64,000 nucleotides of DNA from Streptomyces violaceoruber (GTDB lineage Bacteria; Actinomycetota; Actinomycetes; Streptomycetales; Streptomycetaceae): contig JODI01000057.1 in NCBI GenBank assembly GCA_000720805.1, forward strand, positions 1-64,000, in the 5' to 3' direction. The notes under the pieces were generated by a model. The model worked only from the letters and a program-made list of their open reading frames with translations. It was not told the DNA's origin and ran no database searches. The position numbers and the translations under genes are program-made. Of this stretch, positions 40,979-49,461 are shown one piece after another. Each line of letters begins with the position of its first letter. Positions within the stretch are counted from its first letter, which is position 1.

Positions 40979-41719
40979 TCAGCGGTGGGCGGCGCGGTTC
41001 ATCTCGACGACGTCGTCGACGGTGGGGTTGGCCGGGAGGGCGGCGAAGCGTTCCGGGAGGCTGTCGCGGATGGCCGCGTCCTTGACTCGGTCGGCCGCGG
41101 CCAGGGCCGCAGGCAGCTCGTCGAGAGTCAACTCGGTGCAGTAGGCGGGGCTGTTCGGCTGCTGGCGCCAGGAGTCGGCCAGCGTGCCGGCGTCGTAGGG
41201 GTCGAAGCCGGTGTCGTCCACCAGGCTCATGGCCACCTTCCGCGCCTCCTCGGAGTCGCCGGCGACGGGGATGGCGAGGCGGCCGGGTGTTCCGGCCGGA
41301 ACACCCTTGGTCCGCTGGGTTTCGGCCAGCGCGGCGTTCCACGCCTTGACCACGGGGCGGCCGAGCAGCTCGGCGGTGTACACGCTCTCCACCTGGCCGT
41401 GGTCCACCGCCTCGATCGGCTCGCTGAGCATGCCGGGGTAGTAGTTCGAGGTGTCGATGACCACCGTCTCCCCGGGCACCGACGCGAACAGGTCCGCCAG
41501 CTGGCTCGCCACCCCGAACGGGATCGACAGGACGATGACGTCCCGGCCCTGGACGGCGGCGTCGGCGAGCTCCACCGCGCGGGCCCCGGACTCCAGCACC
41601 TCCGCCCGGACGGCCTCGGGGCCGCGGGCGTCGGCCACCTGGACCTCATGACCGGCCGTGCTGAGCTTGGCAGCGAGGTTCCCGCCGATGGCACCGGCGC
41701 CTATGACAGTAATTTTCAT
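40979..41719 (-). CDS. NADPH-dependent F420 reductase-like protein (cassette copy A)
   Basis: 246 aa. Rossmann start MKITVIGAGAIGGNLAAKLS, VIVLSIPFGVASQLADLF, VIDTSNYYPGMLSEPIE, VVKAWNAALAET and ADSWRQQPNSPAYCTELTLD. AAGGAAC precedes ATG 41719. It lies 109 nt behind the TetR gene in the same direction. The C-terminal third reappears at 48724-49020 with small changes, part of a duplicated cassette. The family moves hydride between NADPH and F420 or a similar acceptor; the true substrate is unknown. Confidence 0.87.
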   Translation of the reverse strand: MKITVIGAGAIGGNLAAKLSTAGHEVQVADARGPEAVRAEVLESGARAVELADAAVQGRDVIVLSIPFGVASQLADLFASVPGETVVIDTSNYYPGMLSEPIEAVDHGQVESVYTAELLGRPVVKAWNAALAETQRTKGVPAGTPGRLAIPVAGDSEEARKVAMSLVDDTGFDPYDAGTLADSWRQQPNSPAYCTELTLDELPAALAAADRVKDAAIRDSLPERFAALPANPTVDDVVEMNRAAHR

Positions 41720-41828
41720 GATTTGTTCCTTAGAAGGTTGTGCCGCCCCTGGGGCAGCACGATGTGATGGATGGATGGTGGTGCCGCCTGGCGTTGCGGG
41801 GGCGGAGCGGGGCTGGGTGCCTGGCGGA

Positions 41829-42422
41829 TTACGCCTGGGGGTCCTGCTGGCGGTAGCCGCTCGCGATGAGCGTGCGGAGCCGGTCGAGCGACTCCTCCTC
41901 GGTGCCGGTGCCCTTGATCCAGGCAACGGAGCAGGCCGCGAGGAACAGGTCGTGCCCGCGCACCGACGCGCGCACGCGCCCCGCGAGCTGCGCGGCTTGC
42001 ACGTACTGATCGGTGGCGGTGATGAGGATGTGGCAGGGAATGGTGAGCGGGTTGTCCGGCTCCTGCGCCCGGGCGGCGGCCATGAGCGGGTCCGGCAGAC
42101 CGCTGAAGGCGCTGAAGTACTCCTCCATCGCCCGCAGCCACTGCTCCAGCGCCTCGGCGGGGTCGCCGAGCTGCTCGATGTCAGCCTGGCGGGCCACCAG
42201 CTCCTCGGAGCGTGTCTGCAGCACGGCCGCCAGCAGCGCTTCCCGGGTGGGGAAGTGCCGGTACAGGGTGCCGGGTCCGACGCCCGCCTCCTTGGCCACC
42301 GCCTCAAGGGAGGTGCCGACCCCGTGCTGCAGGAAGTGACGCTGCGCGGTCTCCAGGAGGGCCGCGCGGTTGCGCTGGACGTCCGCGCGGGGCTTACGTC
42401 CCCGCTGTTCGCCGGCACTCAT
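41829..42422 (-). CDS. TetR-family regulator (cassette copy A)
   Basis: 197 aa. DNA-binding domain: NRAALLETAQRHFLQHGVGT, then SLEAVAKEAGVGPGTLYRHF and PTREALLAAVLQ. The rest is an alpha-helical ligand domain. ATG 42422 is preceded by AGGAGG. It heads the F420-type reductase gene and probably regulates it. Only its first 22 codons survive in copy B (49122 leftward), where they are fused to the reductase end. Confidence 0.9.
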   Translation of the reverse strand: MSAGEQRGRKPRADVQRNRAALLETAQRHFLQHGVGTSLEAVAKEAGVGPGTLYRHFPTREALLAAVLQTRSEELVARQADIEQLGDPAEALEQWLRAMEEYFSAFSGLPDPLMAAARAQEPDNPLTIPCHILITATDQYVQAAQLAGRVRASVRGHDLFLAACSVAWIKGTGTEEESLDRLRTLIASGYRQQDPQA

Positions 42423-42668
42423 GCGCCCTCCTGCCTGCCGTGATCCTGCGGCCGCATCAAAACGGATGCTGCCTCCGTACATGTCTGAGAGTAAAGCGGA
42501 GGCAGCGTCCGGTCAAACTGGCGGCCTGAGGGCGGAGCTCGGACATCACAGGGGGCCTACATATTTCGCTGTGGAGCGCAGGGCACAAGCCGTGCGGGCT
42601 GCACCATTCCAGGTGCCCTTGTCCGGCCCCTCCCGCGCCGAACCGGCCCAGTCCCCCGGTCCAGGACG

Positions 42669-43505
42669 TCAGGGGGTGAGCTGCTGGTGTCCGATGACGG
42701 AGAGCAGTTCGAGTTTGCTGTGGCTCTCCGTGCCGGGGCGAGTGGTCAGCACCACCAGGGTCTGGGCGCGGTTCTCGGTGTACAGGAGCTGGGGGTCGAC
42801 GTCGATGCGACCGAGTTCGGGATGGAGGATGGTCTTGCAGTCACCGTAGCGAGCGACCTCCTGAAGCTCCCACATGCGGACGAACTCGGGGCTGTGCTCC
42901 TGGAGTTCGGCGAGGATCCGGGCGGCTCTGGGGGTGTCGCTGCCGGCCGTCAGCGCGGCCCGCAGGCGCGCCGCCTGGGCGCGGCCGTGGCGTTCGTGGG
43001 TCTCCTCGGGATACACCAGACGCTCGGCCGGGTCCATGAACCAGCGGTAGTAGCCGCTACTGGCCAGACCGGTGTGGCGGGTCTGGTCGCCGAGCAGCGC
43101 GACGGCCAAGGAGTTCATCGCGAGGGTGTCGACCAGGTCGGTCGTTACCAGGGCCGGGGAGTCGTCCAGGCGATCCAGGACCCGCATCAGCGTCGGGCTG
43201 ACATGCTCCGAGCGCAGGAAACGGGCCGGTGCGTTGTGACCGATGAGGACGAAGAGATGGTCGCTTTCGTCCAAGGTCAGCCGCAATGCCCGGGCGAGAG
43301 CCGTGGTGATCTGGACGGAGGGCTGCGGAGCACGCTGCTGCTCCAGCCGGGCGTAGTAGTCGGTGGACATGCCGGCGAGCTGGGCGACCTCCTCGCGGCG
43401 CAGACCCTGCGTACGCCTGCGCGGCCCCTCGACCAGCCCGACGTCGCGGGGACGCAACATCTCACGTCGGTGGCGCAGGAATTCCGCCAGTTCTTTCTTG
43501 TCCAT
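42669..43505 (-). CDS. XRE-family regulator with MmyB-like ligand-binding domain (copy A)
   Basis: 278 aa. N-terminal helix-turn-helix: RRTQGLRREEVAQLAGMSTD, YYARLEQQRAPQPS. The larger C-terminal part is the MmyB-like domain: DTLAMNSLAVALLGDQTRHT, YYRWFMDPAERLVYPEE, EFVRMWELQEVARYGDCKTI and the tail VLTTRPGTESHSKLELLSVI. Such domains are thought to bind a small hydrophobic ligand. I prefer ATG 43505; one 9 nt upstream is in frame. A nearly identical gene lies at 49462. The motif AGAGACTGCCGATCCATGGC stands 36 bp upstream and recurs before other cassette genes. Confidence 0.92.
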   Translation of the reverse strand: MDKKELAEFLRHRREMLRPRDVGLVEGPRRRTQGLRREEVAQLAGMSTDYYARLEQQRAPQPSVQITTALARALRLTLDESDHLFVLIGHNAPARFLRSEHVSPTLMRVLDRLDDSPALVTTDLVDTLAMNSLAVALLGDQTRHTGLASSGYYRWFMDPAERLVYPEETHERHGRAQAARLRAALTAGSDTPRAARILAELQEHSPEFVRMWELQEVARYGDCKTILHPELGRIDVDPQLLYTENRAQTLVVLTTRPGTESHSKLELLSVIGHQQLTP

Positions 43506-43540
43506 GCCCCCCATCCTCGCCGCATCCTGCCTGGCTATCC

Positions 43541-43560
43541 AGAGACTGCCGATCCATGGC
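43541..43560. promoter_or_regulatory. CCATGG-centred motif, site 1 (XRE copy A)
   Basis: AGAGACTGCCGATCCATGGC. It matches site 2 at 17 of 18 positions outside the variable pair, and sites 3 and 4 in the reverse orientation. Its placement before an XRE gene and before SDR genes suggests that it is that regulator's binding site. Confidence 0.6.
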
Positions 43561-43596
43561 TGAGCCCACCTCTCTCACCCGCGCGAAGCCGCAAAT

Positions 43597-43905
43597 TCAC
43601 CGACTGTCGGCGGTACGCCGCAGGCTGTCGGTCTGGAAGACGGCCCGCCGCGACGATCCCCCCGTCGAGGACACCCAACGCTTTGACCGGCCCCGGGACT
43701 CGTCACCCGGCCCGGCCGACACGACGATGTTCGCCGTGTCAGACAGGCGCTCACGTGCCTCTCGGCGCTCAGGACGGAGCCGGTCGCCTCCAGTGCGACG
43801 ACCGGGGCGAAGCCGAAGGCGCTTCCTTACCGTTCCGCGTCTCCGGTGAGGACCTCCCCGAGGCGGGTCCAGCTCGCGATCATCCATGATGCGGCCCGAC
43901 AGGAC
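43597..43905 (-). pseudogene. SnoaL-like protein, decayed copy A
   Basis: The minus strand holds pieces that align with the intact SnoaL-like protein at 45067: MDDRELD (MDDHELD there) in one frame, RLGEVLTGDAE in another, then ANIVVSAGPGDESRGRSKRW and TDSLRRTADSR, matching TNIVVSEGPGYEVRARSKGL and DDLRRTDDGWR. At least two frameshifts separate them. It sits between the XRE and SDR genes, exactly as the equivalent fragment does in copy B. Confidence 0.7.
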
Positions 43906-43944
43906 CCGCCCGCGTGCTGTTGTTCCGCGTCTGCCACAGATCGG

Positions 43945-44571
43945 TCAGCTGCCGCTGAGCATGGCGAGGACTTCGCCGTAGGAGCCGTTGGCCACCGCGT
44001 CGCGGAGGAACCTGGCTCGCTCCACGACCAGCTCCTTCGCGTCGGGCTTCTCACGCAGCAGGCCGAGAACCTCGGTGAGGAAGTCGTCCAGCGGCATGGA
44101 CTGGTCGTTGTCCTGCTGGCCCATCAGGGTCGTGCGCACAGCCGGCGGGACCACCTCGATCACCTGGACGCCGGCATCAGCACCGGCGAGTTGGATGCGG
44201 AGGCTCTCGGAGAAGGAGTGCAGCGCGGCCTTGGTCGCACTGTAGGTCGGCGTGAACGGGAGCGGTACGAACGCCAGCGCGGAAGTGACGTTCACGACGA
44301 CCGCGTCGTCCTTGCCCACCAACAGCGGCAGGAAGGCGTACGTCATCCGGATCGTGCCGAGCAGATTGGTCGCGACGTGATCCTCGGCGGCCTGGAGTCC
44401 GGCCGGGTCGAGGACGCTCTCCGGCAGCTGAATTCCGGCGTTGTTGACCAGGACGTTCAGCCCCGGGTGGCTCGCCGCCACGGTCTCACGGGCCCGGGCG
44501 ATCGAGTCGGGGTCCGCGACATCGAGGACGAGGGGCGCCCGCGAAGGGGCGGGAGAGGACGGTTTATCCAT
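43945..44571 (-). CDS. SDR lacking its cofactor-binding N-terminus (copy A, probably non-functional)
   Basis: 208 aa from ATG 44571. It begins MDKPSSPAPSRAP and then jumps straight into LVLDVADPDSIARARETVAA. NNAG is kept in HPGLNVLVNNAGIQ, as are Ser/Tyr/Lys in VVNVTSALAFVPLPFTPTYS then ATKAALHSF. The TGxxxGIG cofactor loop and first two strands, about 50 residues, are missing. Comparison with the fragments at 50650 and 61610 shows why: the leader of the gene has been joined to its middle by a deletion at a shared GCCCCTCG-like sequence. The frame is open, but NAD(P) binding should be lost. Confidence 0.8.
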   Translation of the reverse strand: MDKPSSPAPSRAPLVLDVADPDSIARARETVAASHPGLNVLVNNAGIQLPESVLDPAGLQAAEDHVATNLLGTIRMTYAFLPLLVGKDDAVVVNVTSALAFVPLPFTPTYSATKAALHSFSESLRIQLAGADAGVQVIEVVPPAVRTTLMGQQDNDQSMPLDDFLTEVLGLLREKPDAKELVVERARFLRDAVANGSYGEVLAMLSGS

Positions 44572-44586
44572 GGACGGGTGGTCTCT
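44567..44586. promoter_or_regulatory. CCATGG-centred motif, site 3 (SDR copy A)
   Basis: On the minus strand AGAGACCACCCGTCCATGGA, ending in the ATG used by SDR copy A. It agrees with sites 1, 2 and 4 except at two or three positions. Confidence 0.55.
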
Positions 44587-44613
44587 GCCTCGTGAAGCGA
44601 ACGCCGGCCGTCG

Positions 44614-44781
44614 GGCTGGGTCCTGCAGAAGCTGGGCGGCGACCGCGGTCCCGGCCGAGGCGTCGTCCACGCCGTCGACTGCGAGGAAGCACTCGCCGGG
44701 GCGCCGCTGCTGGCCCTGGACCAGGCACTGGACGCCGCGGAGCATCCCGGGACCCGGCTGTGCTCCCTGTGCAGCCCATGC
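44614..44781 (+). pseudogene. DUF6233-like C-terminal fragment
   Basis: The plus strand reads GWVLQKLGGDRGPGRGVVHA, then VDCEEALAGAPLLALDQALD and AAEHPGTRLCSLCSPC. From memory this is the C-terminal zinc-like (CxxC) part of the DUF6233 proteins that are common in Streptomyces (D-C-E-x-A-P-A-G-A, E-x-P-G-x-R-x-C-x-L-C). No start or N-terminal half is present. Function unknown. Confidence 0.5.
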
Positions 44782-44873
44782 TCGACGTCCCGTACGAGCT
44801 GGTTGAGCACGTCTCGTAGCTCACGACCGCAGCTCTTTCCTGTGCGCGATCTCCATGGTGGCCGGCTGGGGAG

Positions 44874-44894
44874 GATTGTCGGTCCATGGACATG
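44874..44894. promoter_or_regulatory. CCATGG-centred motif, site 5 (SnoaL-like gene), weaker
   Basis: GATTGTCGGTCCATGGACAT on the plus strand keeps CGGTCCATGGAC but not the AGAGAC part. It lies about 170 bp before the intact SnoaL-like gene. Confidence 0.35.
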
Positions 44895-44939
44895 TGATCC
44901 TCTCCCGCCCCCGCCGATACACCCCCATAGTCGAGACTG

Positions 44940-45036
44940 CCGGGCGCGCCCGGCCCCTGCGGCGAAGGAGAGTATCGCCGAGGTCAACGGCGCCTGCGAC
45001 CAGGTGCTGGCCCTGCTGAGCGGTGCCAAGACCTGA
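44940..45036 (+). pseudogene. C-terminal tail of an unidentified protein
   Basis: The plus strand reads RPAPAAKESIAEVNGACDQV then LALLSGAKT and a stop. It looks like the last helix of a real protein, with strong codon bias, ending 30 bp before the SnoaL-like gene. The upstream part is missing, and I cannot name the family. Confidence 0.35.
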
Positions 45037-45066
45037 TCCAGCAACGCACAAAATGGAGAGCCGAAC

Positions 45067-45459
45067 GTGAAACCCACGCATGAAGACACCGTCGAAATCA
45101 GCAGGGCCGTGGCGCTGTGGGCGCACATCATGGACGACCACGAACTGGACCGTCTCGGCGAATGCCTCACCGAAGACGCGGTGTGGGACGGCAGCGTCTT
45201 CGGCGGCGACCCGGTCGTCGGGCTGGACGCGATCGCGACCTTCATGAACGCCCCCGGACACGCGAAAGCCCACCACACGACGAACATCGTCGTGTCGGAA
45301 GGCCCGGGCTACGAGGTGCGGGCCCGATCCAAAGGTCTGAGCCTGCTGGAGGGCGGCGGTGTCGCCAGCGTCGTCTACGCCGACGACCTGCGACGCACCG
45401 ATGACGGCTGGCGCATTTCCCGGCGGGTCATCCATCTCACCTGGCCACATCGCTTCTAG
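45067..45459 (+). CDS. SnoaL-like / NTF2-fold protein
   Basis: 130 aa. NTF2-like helix and sheet: VALWAHIMDDHELDRLGECL, TEDAVWDGSVFGGDPVVG, HHTTNIVVSEGPGYEVRARS and LRRTDDGWRISRRVIHL. The fold serves as polyketide cyclase, dehydratase or ligand binder. It is the only complete copy in the window; decayed relatives lie in the two cassettes. Its stop TAG (45457-45459) uses the TA target and first base of the IS5-family element, so the insertion may have replaced the original last codons. Confidence 0.82.
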   Translation: MKPTHEDTVEISRAVALWAHIMDDHELDRLGECLTEDAVWDGSVFGGDPVVGLDAIATFMNAPGHAKAHHTTNIVVSEGPGYEVRARSKGLSLLEGGGVASVVYADDLRRTDDGWRISRRVIHLTWPHRF

Positions 45460-46360
45460 GGGTGCTTTCAACAAGCCGGGTGCTTGCGGGCGAGTGTCAT
45501 GCAGTGGGCGAGTTGCAGTAGGCGTCGTGCATGTCGTCGCGTGCTTCCCACTGGATCCACAGGCGGCGAGGGCCATGGAGCCAGGCGTTGGCGGACTCGG
45601 CGTCCCAGCGGACCTTGCCCGGACCCGAGCCGTGCGGCTGGCTCCGTCGAGCGATCTTCGGTGTGATGCCACGCTCGCGCAGTCGGCGGCGATAGAGGTC
45701 GTAGTCCTAGCCGCGGTCGGCATACAGCATCCTGGGTTTGCGCCGGGGGCGGCCCCGCTTGCCCCGCACCGACCCAAGGCTGTCGATCAGCGGCAGAAGC
45801 CCGGTGACATCGTGGCGGTGACCGCCGGTCAGCGACACCCGCAGCGGAGTGTCGCGGGCATCGGTCAGCACGTGATGCTTCGAGCCCGGCCGCCCGCGGT
45901 CAACCGGGCTCGGACCGACTTTCGGGCTGCTTCGCCCCCGCTGGGCCTGCACGTGCGAGGCGTCGATGGTGGCGCGGGAGAAGTCGAGACGGTCCGCCGC
46001 CCGCAACCCGTCCAGCAGCACCCGCTGGAGCTCCTCCCACACCCCGGCCTCCTGCCACTCGGCCAGCCGCCGCCAGCAGGCAGGACCGGAACCGAACCCC
46101 AACTCCTGCGGCAGGAACTCCCACTGGACACCTGTGTACAGGACGAACAACACACCCTGGAGCGTCCTGCGGTCATCGCTCCGCTTACGCCCCCGGTACC
46201 GGAACCGCCGCTCACGCTTCGGCAACAGCGGCTCGATCACCACCCACAACTCGTCACTGATCTCCCACGGCTTCCGCCGCGCCATGGTCACACCCCACAG
46301 AAAACACGGGATTACGCACATCTCCACCGTGCCACAACACGATCTTCCTGCAAGGACCCC
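45459..46360. mobile_element. IS5-family insertion sequence, about 900 bp
   Basis: Left end GGGGTGCTTTCAACAAGC (from 45459), right end, read inward on the minus strand, GGGGTCCTTGCAGGAAGATC (from 46360). These are imperfect terminal repeats. TA stands at both flanks (45457-45458 and 46361-46362), as expected for one IS5 subgroup. It carries one broken transposase gene. The right end lies 22 bp before the start codon of the epoxide-hydrolase-like gene, and the left end forms the stop of the SnoaL-like gene. The MITE-like elements at 3901 and 28323 share its outer 12 bp. Confidence 0.85.
45468..46285 (-). pseudogene. IS5-family transposase, nonsense mutation plus frameshift
   Basis: From ATG 46285 (ARRKPWEISDELWVVIEPLL) the frame is typical: GVQWEFLPQELGFGSGPACW, the first Asp in SRATIDASHVQA, GGHRHDVTGLLPLIDS and the second Asp in MLYADRG. 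A TAG at 45707-45709 then replaces the conserved Tyr codon of DRGYDYD. The same frame continues with DYDLYRRRLRERGITPKIAR and the Glu region VRWDAESANAWLHG. Near 45517 a one-base loss shifts the end, whose correct text LQLAHCMTLARKHPAC lies in the next frame, ending at 45468. All three catalytic acids survive in the DNA, but no full protein can be made. Confidence 0.85.
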
Positions 46361-46382
46361 TAAAAAAGGACGTAACACCGCC

Positions 46383-47321
46383 ATGCACGCTTTCACCACC
46401 GCCGTAGCCGTCGGGTCGGAGGAGCCGCTCAGCCCCGGCTACGACGCGGCAACCAAGGACGACACCGAGTTCAACCAGCACTTCCGGCACGGCTTCACCA
46501 CCATCGACGACGTACAGATGCACTACGTCATCGGCGGCGACGGCCCGCAGGTCATGGTGCTGCTGCACGGCTGGCCGCAGAGCTGGTACGAGTACCGCCC
46601 GATCATGCCCTCGCTGCTGCCCGGCCGCACCGTCATCGCCATCGACCTGCCCGGCATGGGCGACTCGACCGGAAACCCGCCCTCCATGACCAAGACGGTC
46701 CTGGCCACCTACGTCCACAAGCTGCTCAACCACCTCGGCCACCACGAGAACGTACACGTCGTCGCCCACGACCACGGCCTCAACGTCGCCTACCCACTGG
46801 CCGCCCAGCACCGCGACCAGGTGGCGGGCCTGTTCCTCATGGACGCCGCCCTCGTCGGCAAGAACCTGAAGTTCGCCACCCTCGAATCGACGTTCTGGCA
46901 CTTCTCCTTCTTCATGCAGAATCCGCTCGCCGAGGAACTGGTCACCGGCCGGGTCGAAACCTTCCTCACCCACTTCTTCCAGAGTGTGAAGACCGCCGGC
47001 GAGAACGTCTCCGACGACGAACTCGCCGAGTTCGTCCGGGTGTACTCCCGTCCCCAGGTCCTGCACGCCGGCTTCGAGCTCTACCGGACCCTGACCCAGG
47101 ACGAGGCCGACAACACCACACTCCAGGACACCCCGCTGACCATCCCGGTCCGCATGATCACCCAGGCTGGCCTCGCCGACATATTCCTGCCGACCATCCA
47201 GGACGCCGCCCCCCACGCCGCCTCCGCCGTCGTCCCCGGCGCCGGACACTTCCTCGTCCACGAAGCACCCGACCGCGTCCTGGCCGAGATCAACGCCTTC
47301 TACCCCACCTCAACCCACTGA
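46383..47321 (+). CDS. epoxide-hydrolase-like alpha/beta hydrolase
   Basis: 312 aa. HGWPQSWYEYRPIMPSL is the HGxP oxyanion motif of epoxide hydrolases and haloalkane or haloacetate dehalogenases. The nucleophile position is Asp in VHVVAHDHGLNVAYPLAAQH, and GAGHFLVHEAPDRV carries the His. Asp at the nucleophile elbow makes an epoxide or halide substrate more likely than an ester. AAGGACG at 46366-46372 precedes ATG 46383. The IS5-family element ends just upstream, so the native promoter is displaced and expression may depend on the IS end. Confidence 0.88.
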   Translation: MHAFTTAVAVGSEEPLSPGYDAATKDDTEFNQHFRHGFTTIDDVQMHYVIGGDGPQVMVLLHGWPQSWYEYRPIMPSLLPGRTVIAIDLPGMGDSTGNPPSMTKTVLATYVHKLLNHLGHHENVHVVAHDHGLNVAYPLAAQHRDQVAGLFLMDAALVGKNLKFATLESTFWHFSFFMQNPLAEELVTGRVETFLTHFFQSVKTAGENVSDDELAEFVRVYSRPQVLHAGFELYRTLTQDEADNTTLQDTPLTIPVRMITQAGLADIFLPTIQDAAPHAASAVVPGAGHFLVHEAPDRVLAEINAFYPTSTH

Positions 47322-47762
47322 CCAAAAAGCACCACACGACCACATGACGCCCAAACCACCCGATGCCAGAACTCGCGCGGTCCCTGAACGGCGACCTCGA
47401 AAGCCGGCACACCGAGGCCAACGTAAACGGCGCCTGACGACGTCTCAGCCGGATCACACCTGCCGGCATCCGCGTACGAGTGGATCCGCACCCCGGTCGG
47501 GGAACACGTCCAGGTGCAGTCCGCGAGTGGTGGGACGGGCGTGGCGACCGCGCTCGTCGGCGGCGCACCGATTCTGCCGGTCCGGCCCGGCGAGCTGTCC
47601 GGTCCGTCCCTGGGTGTCACGCTGGAGGCGTGGGGGCCGGCGGCCGGGCCGGTCCGTGGGCAGACCAGCCGAGCTGGTGATCACCCGACCGAGGCCGTCC
47701 ATGCCGCTGCACTTCTGGAACGACGCAGGTGGCAGCCGTCACCGCGTCGGCCCCGTCCCTCC
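47322..47762. other. intergenic stretch, no supported gene
   Basis: About 440 bases between convergent genes. One plus-strand frame is open from about 47460 (SAYEWIRTPVGEHVQVQ onward) with fair codon bias, but it has no start signal and no motif I recognise. No strong hairpin seen. Confidence 0.4.
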
Positions 47763-48506
47763 TCACATGGAAATTGCGCGGTTCAGGCGGACAAGGTATT
47801 CCGCGTCTGGTTGCACGCCGGCCCCGAAGCGTTCCCGGATCACGGCAAGCTCGAGGTCGCGCCGCTTCGGTGATCGCGCCGCGTCGGCCGTCGCCAGTGC
47901 GTCCGGCAGCTCCTGACGGGTGAGATCCGTGCAGTAGGCGGGTGTGCCGGGCTGTTGCCGCCACGATTCCGCGAGCGGCCCCGCATCAAAGGCGTCGAAC
48001 CCGGTGTCCTCTACGAGTGCCATGGCCAGGTCACGCTCGCGCGGACTGTCGGCCGCGACGGGGAGCGAGATGCGGTCCGCACTTCCCGCCGGCTTGTTCC
48101 TGTGCGCGAACGACTCGGCTCCGATCGAGTTCCACGCCTTGACGATGGGCCGGCCCAGCTGTGTGGCAACCCACATGCTCTCGGCCTGGCCGGCCTCGAT
48201 CGCCGCGATTCCGTTGTCCCGGTGCGGGAAGTAGTTCGACGTGTCGATGACCACCGTGTCAGCCGGCACCTTGGCGATCAGCGGCGCGACCTGCGGAATA
48301 CGATCGAAGGGAATGGAGAGGATCACGGCGTCGACGTCCACTACGGCTTCCGCCGCGGTCACCGCGCGTCCGCCCGAGGACAGCACGTCCGCCTCGATCG
48401 TCTCCGGGCCGCGCGAATTGGCCGCCTTCACCTCGTGCCCGGCCGCGCTCAACCGCCTGATCAACGTCGTGCCGATGTTCCCGGTGCCGAGAATGCCGAT
48501 CTTCAT
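47763..48506 (-). CDS. NADPH-dependent F420 reductase-like protein (second full copy)
   Basis: 247 aa. MKIGILGTGNIGTTLIRRLS, AVILSIPFDRIPQVAPLI, VIDTSNYFPHRDNGIAAIE, IVKAWNSIGAESFAHRNK and ESWRQQPGTPAYCTDLTRQE. The last motif closely mirrors DSWRQQPNSPAYCTELTLDE of copy A, so the two are paralogues, though more diverged than the duplicated cassette. AAGGAG precedes ATG 48506. It lies beside the left edge of cassette copy B on the same strand. Confidence 0.87.
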   Translation of the reverse strand: MKIGILGTGNIGTTLIRRLSAAGHEVKAANSRGPETIEADVLSSGGRAVTAAEAVVDVDAVILSIPFDRIPQVAPLIAKVPADTVVIDTSNYFPHRDNGIAAIEAGQAESMWVATQLGRPIVKAWNSIGAESFAHRNKPAGSADRISLPVAADSPRERDLAMALVEDTGFDAFDAGPLAESWRQQPGTPAYCTDLTRQELPDALATADAARSPKRRDLELAVIRERFGAGVQPDAEYLVRLNRAISM

Positions 48507-48723
48507 GGTGAGACTCCTTGTCCGGAACGGAACCCCGGTTTCGGTGACCGGGATTCCGGGGCTTGGTCCCTGCGGCGCGACTGGGCCTGCGGCCGACCGC
48601 GGACGCGGTGGCGTGAGTGGGTGATGACGACCTTGCCGAAGTGAGCGCCGCTCTTTGTGTTTGTGGTGTGCCGGCGCTGCCGCCGTCGTGTCCGTTGCGC
48701 GCACGAGTGCCGCGTCGGGTGAC

Positions 48724-49122
48724 TCAGCGGTGGGCGGCGCGGTCTATCTCAACGACGTCCTCCAGGGTGGCCGTGGCCGGGAGGGCGGCCAAACGCTCCG
48801 GCACACTGTCGCGGATACGGGCGTCCTTGACACGGTCGGCCGCGGCCAGCGCCACGGGAAGCTCATCGAGGGTCAGTTCGGTGCAGGAGGCGGGGCTGTT
48901 CGGCTGCTGGCGCCAGGAGTCGGCCAGCATGCCGGCGTCGTAGCCCGTGTCGTCCACGAGCCGCATGGCCGCACGCCGCGCCTCCTCAAAGTCGGCCGGT
49001 GACGGGGATGGCGAGGCGGCCGGACGTTCCGGCCGGAACACCCCGGGTGCGCTCAGGAGGGCAGCGCGGTTGCGCTGGACGTCCGCGCAGGGCTTGCATC
49101 CTCGCTGTTCACCGGCGCTCAT
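48724..49122 (-). pseudogene. fusion of TetR start to F420-type reductase end (cassette copy B, deletion product)
   Basis: 132 codons from ATG 49122. The first 22 (MSAGEQRGCKPCADVQRNRA then AL) equal the start of the TetR at 42422 but for two Cys changes. The chain then switches to reductase sequence: one stretch (VFRPERPAASPSPSP) lies in the wrong frame relative to copy A. It then returns to the right frame with LVDDTGYDAGMLADSWRQQP and NSPASCTELTLDELPVALAA to the end. A deletion therefore removed most of TetR, the spacer and the reductase N-terminus, about 0.9 kb compared with copy A. Neither protein can work. Confidence 0.8.
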
Positions 49123-49461
49123 GCGCCCTCCTGCCTGCCGTGATCCTGCGGCCGCATCAAAACGGATGCCGCCTCCGTATGTCTGCGAGAGTAAACGGAG
49201 TCGGCCTCCGGTCAAACCGGTGGCCCGACCACGGAGCCCGGACAGCCCAGAGGCCCACCTGTCTGGCCGCCGCAGCGCGCAGGACAAGAGCCGTGCGGAA
49301 GTGGGTGCGCGGGGTGCTGCGCCGCCGGTCCCGACGGCTTCCGGCGTCCTGGACCGTGAACCGCATGCATCACCAGCGCCCTGACCGGGTTCGGCACACA
49401 GGTCTCCAACTTGTTCGGCCCCTCCCGCGCCGAGCCCGGCCCGGTCCCCCGGTCCAGGACG

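Noticed and set aside
47454..47702. Small minus-strand frame near the hydrolase end
   Set aside because: Arg/Gly/Pro-rich, no ribosome site, no conservation clue; likely non-coding.
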